Source: Paeniglutamicibacter psychrophenolicus
GTDB lineage: Bacteria; Actinomycetota; Actinomycetes; Actinomycetales; Micrococcaceae
Direction of reading: 5' to 3'
Assembly: GCF_030812255.1 (NCBI RefSeq)
Contig: NZ_JAUSSH010000001.1
Location: forward strand, 124,001-188,000
Length of the DNA: 64,000 nucleotides
Shown here: piece by piece, positions 18,755 through 27,017 of the stretch
Layout: each line of letters begins with the position of its first letter
Position numbering within the stretch: the stretch's first letter is position 1
Position numbers and translations under genes: made by a program
Notes under the pieces: model-generated
The model's input: only the letters and a program-made list of their open reading frames with translations
What the model was told of the DNA's origin: nothing
Databases searched by the model: none

Positions 18755-19696
18755 ATGACGAACACCAATAATTCCCCAGCCCCCGAACGCATCGACCAGG
18801 CGACGCTGCTGCAGGAACAGACCGACCCGCTCACCCACACCCCGGTGCACCTGCTGGAGCTCAAGGACGTGGGCAAGCACTACGGGAACATCATCGCCCT
18901 GACCGGCGTCACCATGGCCGTGGACACCGGACGCGTGACCTGCGTGTTGGGTGACAACGGGGCCGGCAAATCGACCTTGATCAAGATCATTGCGGGGCTT
19001 CACCAGCACACCACCGGCACCTTGGAGATCATGGGTGCCGAACGCAAACTCAACTCCCCGCGCGAGGCCCTGGACTCCGGCATTGCCGCCGTCTACCAGG
19101 ACCTTGCGGTCGTGTCCCTGATGCCGATCTGGCGCAACTTCTTCCTCGGCTCCGAACTCACCAAGGGCTTGGGTCCGTTCAAGAGCCTCGACGTGGAGAA
19201 AATGAAGAAGATCACCAAGGACGAGCTCGCCGCCATGGGGATCGACCTGCGGGACGTGGAGCAGCCCATTGGCCAGCTCTCCGGTGGTGAACGACAGTGC
19301 GTCGCCATCGCCCGCGCCGTTCACTTCGGTGCCAAGGTGCTGATCCTTGACGAACCCACTGCGGCGTTGGGCGTCAAGCAGTCCGGCGTGGTGCTGCGCT
19401 ACATCCTGCAGGCGCGCGACCGCGGCCTGGGCGTCATCTTCATTACCCACAACCCGCACCATGCCTTCCCCGTCGGGGACCGCTTCCTGCTGCTCAAGCG
19501 CGGCAAGTCGATCGGCTACTACGACAAGAAGGACATCACCATCGACGAATTGACCAGCCAAATGGCAGGCGGCGCGGAACTGGCCGAACTCGCCCATGAG
19601 CTCGAGCAGTCCGGTGGCCACGCCGACGTGCTTGCCGAGGTCAAGGCCGAGGTGGCAGATGCCCTGGACACCCCTGCCGCCGGGCGCCACTCCTAG
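18755..19696 (+). CDS. ABC transporter ATPase, single nucleotide-binding domain (FrcA-like)
   Basis: The protein has 313 residues and one ABC domain only, with Walker [10 protein letters not shown], signature [14 protein letters not shown] and Walker [13 protein letters not shown]. Most monosaccharide importers use a fused two-domain ATPase of about 500 residues. FrcA-type transporters use a single-domain protein, so this one should act as a homodimer. The N-terminal 35 residues and the C-terminal 50 residues (rich in Glu and Ala) lie outside the domain. The start at 18755 follows AAGGAG. It completes the importer with the permease and binding proteins upstream. Confidence 0.9.
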   Translation: MTNTNNSPAPERIDQATLLQEQTDPLTHTPVHLLELKDVGKHYGNIIALTGVTMAVDTGRVTCVLGDNGAGKSTLIKIIAGLHQHTTGTLEIMGAERKLNSPREALDSGIAAVYQDLAVVSLMPIWRNFFLGSELTKGLGPFKSLDVEKMKKITKDELAAMGIDLRDVEQPIGQLSGGERQCVAIARAVHFGAKVLILDEPTAALGVKQSGVVLRYILQARDRGLGVIFITHNPHHAFPVGDRFLLLKRGKSIGYYDKKDITIDELTSQMAGGAELAELAHELEQSGGHADVLAEVKAEVADALDTPAAGRHS

Positions 19697-19718
19697 CCTC
19701 CGAGCCCGGTGGCGCCCA

Positions 19719-19753
19719 CCGGTTTCGGAACCCGGACCGCGTACCGAAACCGG
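19719..19753 (+). terminator. Hairpin after the importer ATPase gene
   Basis: CCGGTTTCGG pairs perfectly with CCGAAACCGG across a 15-base loop, in the 118-base gap between the ATPase and the next dehydrogenase gene. It could attenuate transcription into the dehydrogenase genes. Confidence 0.4.
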
Positions 19754-19814
19754 GTGCGACCAGCTGATTCCCCAATTCCCGACACAGGCAACGCCAGAAA
19801 GCGCAGGAGCGCCC

Positions 19815-20870
19815 ATGAGCGGATTCCCCGCTGCACTTCCCGATTCCCGGGTTCCCGATTCGCAAGATGCACCCGTGCTGAACTGGGGAATTGCCGGTCC
19901 TGGCTGGATCGCCGAACGATTCGTCGAGTCCGTCAAGGCGCATTCCGCGCAGAACATCACGGCCGTCGGCTCCCGGTCGGCCTCGCGTGCGGCAGATTTC
20001 GCGGACAAGCACTCAATACCCGCCGGCCACGGAAGCTACAAGGAACTGGCACAGGACCCAAACGTCGACATCGTCTACGTGGCGACCCCGCACCCGCAAC
20101 ACTTCGATACGGCCATGACGGCCATCGAGGCCGGAAAGCACGTGCTGGTGGAAAAGCCCATGGGCATCACCGGTGAACAGGTGCGGATCATGGCCGAGGC
20201 CGCACGGGCGCGGAACGTCTTTGCCGCCGAGGCCCTGTGGACGTTCTTCCTGCCGAAGTTCGACGTGGTCACCCAGTTGCTGGAGGACGGAACGCTGGGA
20301 GACATCGTCTCGGTGTTCGCCGAATACGGAGAGCACTTCGAGGCGGGACACCGGATCTTCGACCCGGCGCTGGCCGGCGGTCCGCTCATGGACCTGGGCA
20401 CCTACCCGTTGGCCTTCGCCACCAGGGTGCTCGGCGCCGCGGAATCGGTGGCCGCCATCGGAACACCCCATCCTTCGGGCGTGAACGGCCAACTGTCCAT
20501 GGCCTTGGGGTTCGCCGACGGGGCCCAGGGAATCGTGAACACCAACCTGTACAACTTCACCCCGACCGAGGCCGTGATCGTGGGCACCGAAGCGACCCTG
20601 CGCATCGACGGCCCCTTCAACATGCCCGGCGGCTTTACCCTGCGTCATAAAGACGGACGTGAACTGCGCTTTGATGAGGACCCCGGGGCGCACTTCGAGG
20701 GGTTGCACTTTGAAGCGGCGGCGGTGGCCAGAAGCATTGCCGCCGGGCTCACCGAGGCACCGCAACGCCCGTTGGAAGACACACTGAGGACCCTTGAGCT
20801 GGCCGACGAAATCCGACGCCAGACCGGCATGGAATTCCCGGACACCACGACACGAAAGCAAACACCTTGA
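19815..20870 (+). CDS. Gfo/Idh/MocA-family oxidoreductase
   Basis: The 351-residue protein starts at the ATG at 19815, behind GGAG. It has an extended N-terminus of about 20 residues, then the Rossmann motif WGIAGPGWIAERF and the VEKPMG motif. The C-terminal domain contains GGPLMDLGTYPLAFATRVLG, resembling the trans-dihydrodiol/xylose dehydrogenase branch more than IolG. It is preceded by the importer genes and overlaps the next dehydrogenase by four bases, so it is translated with it. It probably oxidises or reduces a cyclitol or a sugar derivative entering through the importer. The exact reaction is unknown. Confidence 0.88.
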   Translation: MSGFPAALPDSRVPDSQDAPVLNWGIAGPGWIAERFVESVKAHSAQNITAVGSRSASRAADFADKHSIPAGHGSYKELAQDPNVDIVYVATPHPQHFDTAMTAIEAGKHVLVEKPMGITGEQVRIMAEAARARNVFAAEALWTFFLPKFDVVTQLLEDGTLGDIVSVFAEYGEHFEAGHRIFDPALAGGPLMDLGTYPLAFATRVLGAAESVAAIGTPHPSGVNGQLSMALGFADGAQGIVNTNLYNFTPTEAVIVGTEATLRIDGPFNMPGGFTLRHKDGRELRFDEDPGAHFEGLHFEAAAVARSIAAGLTEAPQRPLEDTLRTLELADEIRRQTGMEFPDTTTRKQTP

Positions 20871-21901
20871 AGACTTTGAACATCGGACTCATCGGAGTCG
20901 GCCGCATCGGCACCATGCACGCAAACAACCTCAATTCGCTGCGCCCGCAGCTGGCCGAACGTGGCCTGGACGTGAACCTGTGGATCACCGACGTTGCCGC
21001 CGATTATGCGCGCACCGTGGCCGAGGGCCTGGGCGCCACCTTCTTCGACTCCGTGCAGTCGATGATCGATTCCGGAGTGGATGCGCTTCTCATTGCCACG
21101 GGGACCATGACGCACCCGGACTTGATCCGTGCCGGCATCGCCGCGAACCTGCCGGTCTTCTGCGAAAAGCCGGTGGCCGGCGACGTGGAGGCCGCCCTGC
21201 CGCTGCTGGAGGAAATCGCAGCCGCCAACGGCCGGGTGCAGATCGGCCACCAGCGCCGCTTTGACGCGGGCTACCTGGAGGCCAAGCGCCGCCTGGATGC
21301 CGGGGATATCGGGTGGATCCACTCGATGCGTGCCATCACCGGGGACATGTTCCCGCCTTCCCTTGAGTTCATTGCCTCTTCCGGCGGACTCTTCCGCGAC
21401 TGCTCGGTCCATGACTTCGATATCCTGCGGTGGCTCACCGGCAAGGAAATCGTCGAGGTCTACGCCAAGGGCTCGAACAACGGGGACCCGGGGATCGGAG
21501 CCGCCGGGGATGTGGACACCGCGCTGGCCGTGCTGACCTTTGAGGACGGGACGGTCGCCACCGCGATAGCCACCCGCTACAACGGGGCGGGCCACGACGT
21601 GCGCCTGGAGATCCAGGGGTCCAAGGACACCGTGGTGGTGGGCCTTGACGAGAAATCCGCCCTGCACTCGGCGGAGGCAGGCATCACCTTCCCCTCCGGC
21701 ACCGCACACCAGACGTTCATCGAGCGCTTCGACGGCGCCTACCGCGCCGAACTGGTGGCCTTCATCGAATACGTCCTGGGGGAACGGGAAAACCCCTGCT
21801 CGCCATGGGACGCCGTGGCCGCATCTCGCGTTGCCGACGCTGCCCAGGAATCCCTCCTCACCGGGGTGCCGGTCTCCATTGCTCCGGTTCCCTCCGTCTA
21901 G
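20867..21901 (+). CDS. iolG: Inositol 2-dehydrogenase-like oxidoreductase (IolG family)
   Basis: The 344-residue protein resembles IolG: GLIGVGRIGTMHANNL at the N-terminus, CEKPVAGD, IGHQRRFDAGY, and FRDCSVHDFDILRWLTG, which carries the catalytic Asp/His pair (D and H in SVHDFDI). IolG oxidises myo-inositol to scyllo-inosose with NAD+. The start is a TTG whose last two bases lie in the TGA stop of the gene before (TTGA), so translation is coupled. Sixty bases downstream lies iolE, the enzyme that uses scyllo-inosose. Of the Gfo/Idh genes here it is the best candidate for the main inositol dehydrogenase. Confidence 0.85.
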   Translation: MKTLNIGLIGVGRIGTMHANNLNSLRPQLAERGLDVNLWITDVAADYARTVAEGLGATFFDSVQSMIDSGVDALLIATGTMTHPDLIRAGIAANLPVFCEKPVAGDVEAALPLLEEIAAANGRVQIGHQRRFDAGYLEAKRRLDAGDIGWIHSMRAITGDMFPPSLEFIASSGGLFRDCSVHDFDILRWLTGKEIVEVYAKGSNNGDPGIGAAGDVDTALAVLTFEDGTVATAIATRYNGAGHDVRLEIQGSKDTVVVGLDEKSALHSAEAGITFPSGTAHQTFIERFDGAYRAELVAFIEYVLGERENPCSPWDAVAASRVADAAQESLLTGVPVSIAPVPSV

Positions 21902-21960
21902 GTGCCCCGCCCAGTCACCGCCAATCACCACTCAGCCACCATTTGTAAGGATATTCATCC

Positions 21961-22833
21961 ATGAGCACCAGCATCGCCAACCAGCTCGCAGCCGCCCCGA
22001 TTTCCTGGGGCGTGTGCGAAGCCGCCGACTGGGGAGTGCAGCTAAGCCCCGAACAGGTCCTGGGGGACATGCGGGAACTGGGCATCAAGGCCACCGAATT
22101 CGGGCCGCTGGGCTTCCTGCCGACCGAGCCCTCCGCCCGCGCCGCACATCTGGAGGGATACGGGATGAAGGCCGTGGGAGGTTTCCTGCCGGTGGTGCTC
22201 CACGACCAGGCCGTGGATCCGTTGCCGCTGGTCGAAGCGGAGCTGAAGGCGTTCTCCGCTGCAGGGGCCTCTGTGCTGGTGCTGGCCGCCGACGCCGGGA
22301 CCGGTGACTACGAGGCACACCACGAAATGGACGAGGATCAATGGGTGGTATTCGGGCGCAATCTTCAGGCGGTGGTGGACCTGGCCGCGAAAGCCGGCAT
22401 CCTGGCGGTGCTGCACCCCCATGTGGGCACCATGGTCGAATCGGCAGCCAGTGTGCAGCGCCTGCTGGAGTCCACCGCGGCGCAGATCTGCCTGGACACC
22501 GGCCACTTGCTGGTCGGGGGAACCAACCCGCTGGACTTGGTGCGCCAGCACGCCTCGCGCGTGGGCATCGCCCACCTCAAGGATGTGCGCTCCGAGATTG
22601 CCGCCAAGGTGGCAAGCGGCGAGCTGGGATTCGTGCAGGCCGTCAAGGACGGCATGTTTGTTCCATTGGGCCAGGGCGACTGCGAGATCGGACAGATCGT
22701 GGGCCTGCTCACGGAAGCCGGATACAAGGGGTGGTATGTCATGGAACAGGATGCGGTGCTCGAAGCGGCCGCCGACGGCGCCGCTGCCAAGACCGATGTG
22801 CGCACGTCGATCGACTTCCTGCTGGGGTTGTAG
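21961..22833 (+). CDS. iolE: Inosose dehydratase IolE
   Basis: The 290-residue TIM-barrel protein of the xylose-isomerase-like superfamily has IolE features: an N-terminal ISWGVCEAADWG, TEFGPLGFLP, the metal-site segments VLHPHVGTMVE and CLDTGHLLVGG, then HLKDVR and a C-terminal YVMEQD. IolE dehydrates scyllo-inosose to 3,5/4-trihydroxycyclohexane-1,2-dione using a divalent metal. AAGGAT precedes the ATG. It ends the plus-strand inositol run and is followed by a perfect hairpin. Confidence 0.92.
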   Translation: MSTSIANQLAAAPISWGVCEAADWGVQLSPEQVLGDMRELGIKATEFGPLGFLPTEPSARAAHLEGYGMKAVGGFLPVVLHDQAVDPLPLVEAELKAFSAAGASVLVLAADAGTGDYEAHHEMDEDQWVVFGRNLQAVVDLAAKAGILAVLHPHVGTMVESAASVQRLLESTAAQICLDTGHLLVGGTNPLDLVRQHASRVGIAHLKDVRSEIAAKVASGELGFVQAVKDGMFVPLGQGDCEIGQIVGLLTEAGYKGWYVMEQDAVLEAAADGAAAKTDVRTSIDFLLGL

Positions 22834-22886
22834 GGCGCCCGCCGACTGGTTGACAGCCTCCTGCACCCCCTGGGTGCATGGGTGTG

Positions 22887-22912
22887 CCGGGGATGCGTGG
22901 ACGCATCCCCGG
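22887..22912. terminator. Hairpin between convergent iolE and HNH genes
   Basis: CCGGGGATGCG-TGGA-CGCATCCCCGG is a perfect 11-bp stem with a tetraloop in the 120-base convergent gap. There is no T-run on either side. Confidence 0.7.
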
Positions 22913-22953
22913 TGGTGCAAGGGTGAGGGTTTCCCGCGCGTGGCGGCGGGCGG

Positions 22954-24363
22954 CTATTTTCGCTGGGGTGGCCGGTTCATGCCGGTGCCGGGCCGCAGCG
23001 GCGGAGCCGTGGAGATGTAGCTGTGGCCGCTGGGGGTGGTGATCCTGAAGGAGTGCCTTCCTTGCCCGGACAGCGGTTCCTCGTGCCAGCCGGGCGCTTC
23101 CTTGGATTGGTTGCACGTCCTGCATCGACCTGAGGCATTTTTCTCGGTGGTCTTTCCGTTGCGGCGCACCTGCACGATGTGGTCGAATTCCTGGATGCGG
23201 CCGTTGCAATGCGGGGTGTGGCAGCGTTGGTCGCGGAGGCTGATGAATCGCTTGAGGTTTCCGGCAAAGCGGCGGGCCGCCGAGTCCATGGCGACAAGCT
23301 TGCCGGTTTCCGGGGTTGTGTAGAGGCGCCGGTACCAGGTGTTCAGCGGGTGCTCGGGATCGCCAGCCACCAGGGACCGTGCCTTGGCAGCGCTGATGTA
23401 GCCGTGGCCCGGAATCAGCGCCGGTTCGTCGTTGTCGCCGGTAAGGCTCTCTGGCTCCATGATCAGGAACAGCGCCACGGGCCTGGAGCCGGTGGCCTTG
23501 GTGTCGGTAAGCGCTTCGAAGACTGTGTCTGCCGCGACCTGGGCATTGGTGCGTTCGTCCCCGGGCTCCCGGGGACGTTCCATTTCGCGGTTGAGGACCT
23601 GCAGGATGGGGATGCCCTGGTCCAGCGGGAACTCGCCGACGATCCGCACGGTGTTTTCATTCAGCTGGTAGCCACTGGCATACCGCTTGTCGGCAGCGTC
23701 TTCTTCCTTCTTTTCGGCGGTTTCCGGTTCCAGGATGAGGGCCCAGTATTCGACCAAGTCACGCAGCGTCGCAATCCCTGCCACGAAGCAGGTGTGGGTG
23801 TCCTCCCACAGCAGGGAATCGAGCATTCTGCGGTTTTCGATCTTGAGGTTCCGGGTGCCGCTGATGACCACGTGTACCTGGTCCCAGGTCAGGATGCCCT
23901 GGCGCAGTCCCCGGTGGCACCGGGGCAGGTCTTCGACAAGAAGCCGGAAGTCGTTGGTGCGGTTGGTCCCGCCCGTCGGGGACAAGTGAAGCGCCAGGGC
24001 AACGTCCCCGCTGGAGCCCCAGGCGGGGGTCTTCTCCCTGATCCCGGCGCGCTTCCGATCGGCAACCAGGCAGTCCTGGTAGGCGACACTGTGGTCGGCT
24101 TGCTTCGCCGTGGCGGCGCATTTCAAGGTCTCCAGGGCACCGACTGCGGCCACCGCATCATGGGTGCCGGTCAGCACCGGGGCCGCGTTCACGGCGGTGG
24201 CCAGGGACAGGATCCCGGCGGTGCCGGTGCGGGCCAGGTGTTCGGCAACCAGTGCATCCATGTCCGCGCCGTCGGCCAGCAGCGCCTCGTAGCCCAGGTC
24301 CTTCCCGGCTCCACCTGTGGTGGTGCCAGCGGAAGGGATGCCGCTCGATGACGTCGTTGCCAT
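22954..24363 (-). CDS. DUF222 protein with C-terminal HNH endonuclease domain
   Basis: The 469-residue protein has an N-terminal DUF222 region (about residues 50-330) and a C-terminal HNH nuclease module of the type CxxxxC, DHI, Asn, CxxC. The visible part is CHTPHC, then IQEFDHIVQV, then NASGRCRTCNQSKEAPGW. This family is multi-copy in actinobacterial genomes and is often regarded as mobile, but its role is not settled. The ATG at 24363 directly abuts GGAGGT with no spacer, an odd arrangement for initiation. Either the message is leaderless or initiation is weak. The gene stands alone between convergent iolE and the MbfA gene. Confidence 0.88.
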   Translation of the reverse strand: MATTSSSGIPSAGTTTGGAGKDLGYEALLADGADMDALVAEHLARTGTAGILSLATAVNAAPVLTGTHDAVAAVGALETLKCAATAKQADHSVAYQDCLVADRKRAGIREKTPAWGSSGDVALALHLSPTGGTNRTNDFRLLVEDLPRCHRGLRQGILTWDQVHVVISGTRNLKIENRRMLDSLLWEDTHTCFVAGIATLRDLVEYWALILEPETAEKKEEDAADKRYASGYQLNENTVRIVGEFPLDQGIPILQVLNREMERPREPGDERTNAQVAADTVFEALTDTKATGSRPVALFLIMEPESLTGDNDEPALIPGHGYISAAKARSLVAGDPEHPLNTWYRRLYTTPETGKLVAMDSAARRFAGNLKRFISLRDQRCHTPHCNGRIQEFDHIVQVRRNGKTTEKNASGRCRTCNQSKEAPGWHEEPLSGQGRHSFRITTPSGHSYISTAPPLRPGTGMNRPPQRK

Positions 24364-24556
24364 ACCTCCATTGTAGAACCGGGCATCGGGAAAGGGAACA
24401 GCTTCTCAAAGAATTTAGAAAATATATTCGAGTCCTGTTGTGGACGACTTCCCTCCGTACAAATGCCCCTTCGCTGGGCAACCGGGAGGAAAGGGCGCCG
24501 CCAAATCGCTGGTTCCGGGAGACGGTGGCACCCTGCCGTCGTTTTCAAGCGGACCG

Positions 24557-25666
24557 CTAGGCCACGGACCCGCCGACGAGCAGGCCCAGGGCATAGGTGA
24601 TGCCCGCGGCGCCCAGGCCGATGGCCAGCTGGCGCAGTCCGCGCTTGGTCGGGGAGGCGCCGGAGAGCAGGCCGACCACCCCGCCGGTGAGCAACAGGGC
24701 GATGCCCACCAGCACGGCGGAGAGCAGGATGGCAGGGGTGCCGCCCATGCCGAAGATGAACGGCAGGATCGGGATCACCGCACCGGAGGCGAAGAAGCAG
24801 AAGGACGCGGAGGCCGCGCCCATGGCCGAACCGATTTCCTCGTGTTCCTGGGCCTCGGCGATGTCCAACAGCTCCGGCTGCAGCGACAGCGAGGGGTTGC
24901 AGTCGCAGGAGTAGATGCCCATGCGTTCGGCGGCGCGGTGGGCCGCATCCTCGTCGCTCATGCCGCGGGCCTTGTAGACCAGCACCAGTTCGTTGGCGTC
25001 CAGATCCAGGTCCGGGGCGGCGGCCAGGGTAACCTGCGTGGGCTTGGATGCGGAGAGCAGCTCGCGCTGGGAGCGCACCGAGACGTACTCGCCGGCGGCC
25101 ATCGACAGGGCACCGGCCAACAGGCCGGCAATGCCGGAGAAGAGCACCATCGAGGTGGCCACCCCGGTCGCGCCGATGCCCATGACCAGGGCGAGGTTGG
25201 AGACCAGGCCGTCGTTGGCGCCAAAGACCGCGGCGCGGAAGTTGCCCGAGAGCTGGTTGCGGCCCCGGGTGGCCAGGCCGCGCACGACCTCTTCGTGGAC
25301 CAGTTCGTCGGCGGCCATCTGGCGGCTGGCGTCGGTGTCCCCGGCATAGGGGGAGTTGCCCTCGGCGCGCTGGGCCAGGGCCAGGGCCAGGACGAAGACG
25401 GAGCCGAAGTGCCGGGCCAGGAAGCGGAGCATGGTGCGGCGGATCGAAGGGCTCATGGTCTTGCCGGCATGTTCACCCAGCAGTGCCCGCCAGTGTTCCT
25501 CGTGGCGGGTTTCGGCCTCGGCCAGTCCCAGCAGGACCGCGCGTTCCTCGCCCTGGCGCTTGTTGGCCAGTTCGCGGTAGACAGCGCCCTCGGCGACTTC
25601 GTCGGCCAGGTACTTGCGCCATCGTCTGATCTGGGCTGGGGTGGGGGTCGGCGCTTGCGGCGTCAT
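24557..25666 (-). CDS. MbfA-like protein: ferritin-like domain fused to a VIT1/CCC1 metal transporter
   Basis: The 369-residue protein has an N-terminal ferritin-like helical domain with metal-ligand glutamates and histidines (EVAEGAVYRELA, AEAETRHEEHW, DELVHEEV, about residues 20-130). A VIT1/CCC1 membrane domain follows, with about five hydrophobic segments (FGANDGLVSNLALVMGIGA onward). MbfA proteins export iron or manganese and protect against metal and peroxide stress. The start is the ATG at 25666 with GAGGA upstream. A perfect 18-bp palindrome lies about 165 bases upstream and may be an operator. Confidence 0.9.
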   Translation of the reverse strand: MTPQAPTPTPAQIRRWRKYLADEVAEGAVYRELANKRQGEERAVLLGLAEAETRHEEHWRALLGEHAGKTMSPSIRRTMLRFLARHFGSVFVLALALAQRAEGNSPYAGDTDASRQMAADELVHEEVVRGLATRGRNQLSGNFRAAVFGANDGLVSNLALVMGIGATGVATSMVLFSGIAGLLAGALSMAAGEYVSVRSQRELLSASKPTQVTLAAAPDLDLDANELVLVYKARGMSDEDAAHRAAERMGIYSCDCNPSLSLQPELLDIAEAQEHEEIGSAMGAASASFCFFASGAVIPILPFIFGMGGTPAILLSAVLVGIALLLTGGVVGLLSGASPTKRGLRQLAIGLGAAGITYALGLLVGGSVA

Positions 25667-25832
25667 GCTCTCATCCTCGTGTGGGCGTTCACGGCCTCAG
25701 GCGGCCATGCGATGGGGAGGCCCAGCGGGATTGTTTCTGGGGTGCGTTGGACCTCGGGCCACCAGTGTGTGGACCGAAGGTCTCGTTCGCCCGGACCCGG
25801 CGTTGCCGCCTCGGGCCCTGGGTGGATTGCCG

Positions 25833-25850
25833 GGTTACAACGTTGTAACC
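25833..25850. promoter_or_regulatory. 18-bp perfect palindrome upstream of the MbfA-like gene
   Basis: GGTTACAACGTTGTAACC is fully self-complementary and AT-rich against its surroundings. It lies in the 241-base gap between the MbfA-like gene and the small gene at 25908. It looks like a binding site for a dimeric repressor. The regulator is not identified. Confidence 0.5.
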
Positions 25851-25907
25851 AGTATGTCGACGCACCGCTGTCCCGCCGCTGCCGGCGGGGCTGGGAACTA
25901 CTCCCCT

Positions 25908-26180
25908 TCAACCCACGAGTGTAGCGTTCGGAAGGGGCCGTGAGAATTCGCTGAGGCTAAAAATCCGGGCCTGGCCAGCGGCGCAACCGGCCTTCGGGAT
26001 GCGCACCACAAGCTCCCGGGCGTCGGTGTCCCAGCGCGGGGAGGCGACCGTGTTGGCCAGTGCCGCGGCCAGGGCCTCGGCATCCGCGACGTGGAAACGT
26101 TGCCAGGTGCCGCGGATGCGAAGCTCGAGGACCTCGCGGTGGACATCGAGCAGGGGAAGGACGGGGATGGAAGGTGCCAT
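25908..26180 (-). CDS. Small hypothetical protein
   Basis: The open frame encodes 90 residues from an ATG at 26180, beginning MAPSIPVLPLLDVHREVLEL. It has a mixed, soluble composition with alternating strand-like segments (REVLELRIRGTWQRFHV, ARELVVRIP). An ATG at 26258 would add 26 residues. Neither start has a strong ribosome site. I do not recognise the family. It lies between the MbfA-like and DinB-like genes in the same direction, so it may be real. Confidence 0.45.
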   Translation of the reverse strand: MAPSIPVLPLLDVHREVLELRIRGTWQRFHVADAEALAAALANTVASPRWDTDARELVVRIPKAGCAAGQARIFSLSEFSRPLPNATLVG

Positions 26181-26324
26181 GGCGGGAAGGGACGGCCTTT
26201 CACTAGCTCTTGCCGGGGCCAAGTGGTCCGCGGCCGCTTCTTCATCCGAACCACCCATGAACCTGGGGTTGGTGCGCGTCTTAGTCGGAGCTTGCCGACG
26301 CGTCTCGTGAAGCTGGGTTCCACA

Positions 26325-26903
26325 TTACCGCGATTCGGAGGCCCGCAGGATCTTTTCGTGCAGTTCCTTCCACGCAGTGCCGTCATAGGGAGGCATGTTG
26401 TCGTTGTCCCGGCGCATGCCGGTGGACCCGTCGATGAGCTCGCGCAGGATGTCGGCGTGCCCCGCATGGCGCGCGGTTTCCACGTTCATGTGCAGCATCA
26501 GCCGCCCGAGGGTGGTGTGGCGCCGTTCCCCGGGCCACCACGGAACGGTTGCCGGGGAATCCAGGGACAGCGCGGCGATGTTGCGGTTTGCCGCCTCGAT
26601 GGCCCTCCGGTAGAAGGCCAGGACCTCGGCGCACGGGACATCGGCCGCAACCCACATGTCCGCGCTGTCATCCGCATCGGCCTCCAGCGCCGCGTAGTAC
26701 TCGTCCTCGATCGTGAAGCCGAGGCATTGGACGAAGTAGCCGTACTCGACGAAGGCCAGGTGCTGGATCAGGCCCAGGATGCTGGTGCCGGTGGGCACCA
26801 GCGGCCGGGTCAGTTCCCCGTCGCTGAGCCCCTCGGCCTTCCAGAGCATGGCCTCGCGGGAATTGGTCAGGTAGGTCGCCAGGTGGTCCTTGAGATCGTC
26901 CAT
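26325..26903 (-). CDS. DinB-like / DUF664 family protein
   Basis: The 192-residue protein from the ATG at 26903 (GGGGG upstream) is a four-helix-bundle protein of the DinB/DUF664 group. It shows the usual LLGLIQHLAFVEYGYF helix, here with ILGLIQHLAFVE, and the C-terminal LMLHMNVETARHAGHADILRELIDG. The conserved histidines (QHLAF, HMNVETARHAGH) form the family's metal site. Members are thought to include thiol-dependent transferases using mycothiol or bacillithiol. The reaction of this one is unknown. Confidence 0.85.
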   Translation of the reverse strand: MDDLKDHLATYLTNSREAMLWKAEGLSDGELTRPLVPTGTSILGLIQHLAFVEYGYFVQCLGFTIEDEYYAALEADADDSADMWVAADVPCAEVLAFYRRAIEAANRNIAALSLDSPATVPWWPGERRHTTLGRLMLHMNVETARHAGHADILRELIDGSTGMRRDNDNMPPYDGTAWKELHEKILRASESR

Positions 26904-27017
26904 GGCCCCCAGCCTAGGAGCGCCGGGGCCGGTTGGGAATGGCGGCAGGCCAAAAGGGCGATGGCCCCCATCGACGCGGTGCGCGCCAAGGGGGGCCATC
27001 GGTGGTGCGGATGCGCC

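Noticed and set aside
24440-25924. Long forward frame opposite the MbfA-like gene
   Set aside because: Composition is Gly/Gln/Ala/His-rich, as expected from the antisense of a GC-rich membrane protein gene. The reverse frame has clear domains.
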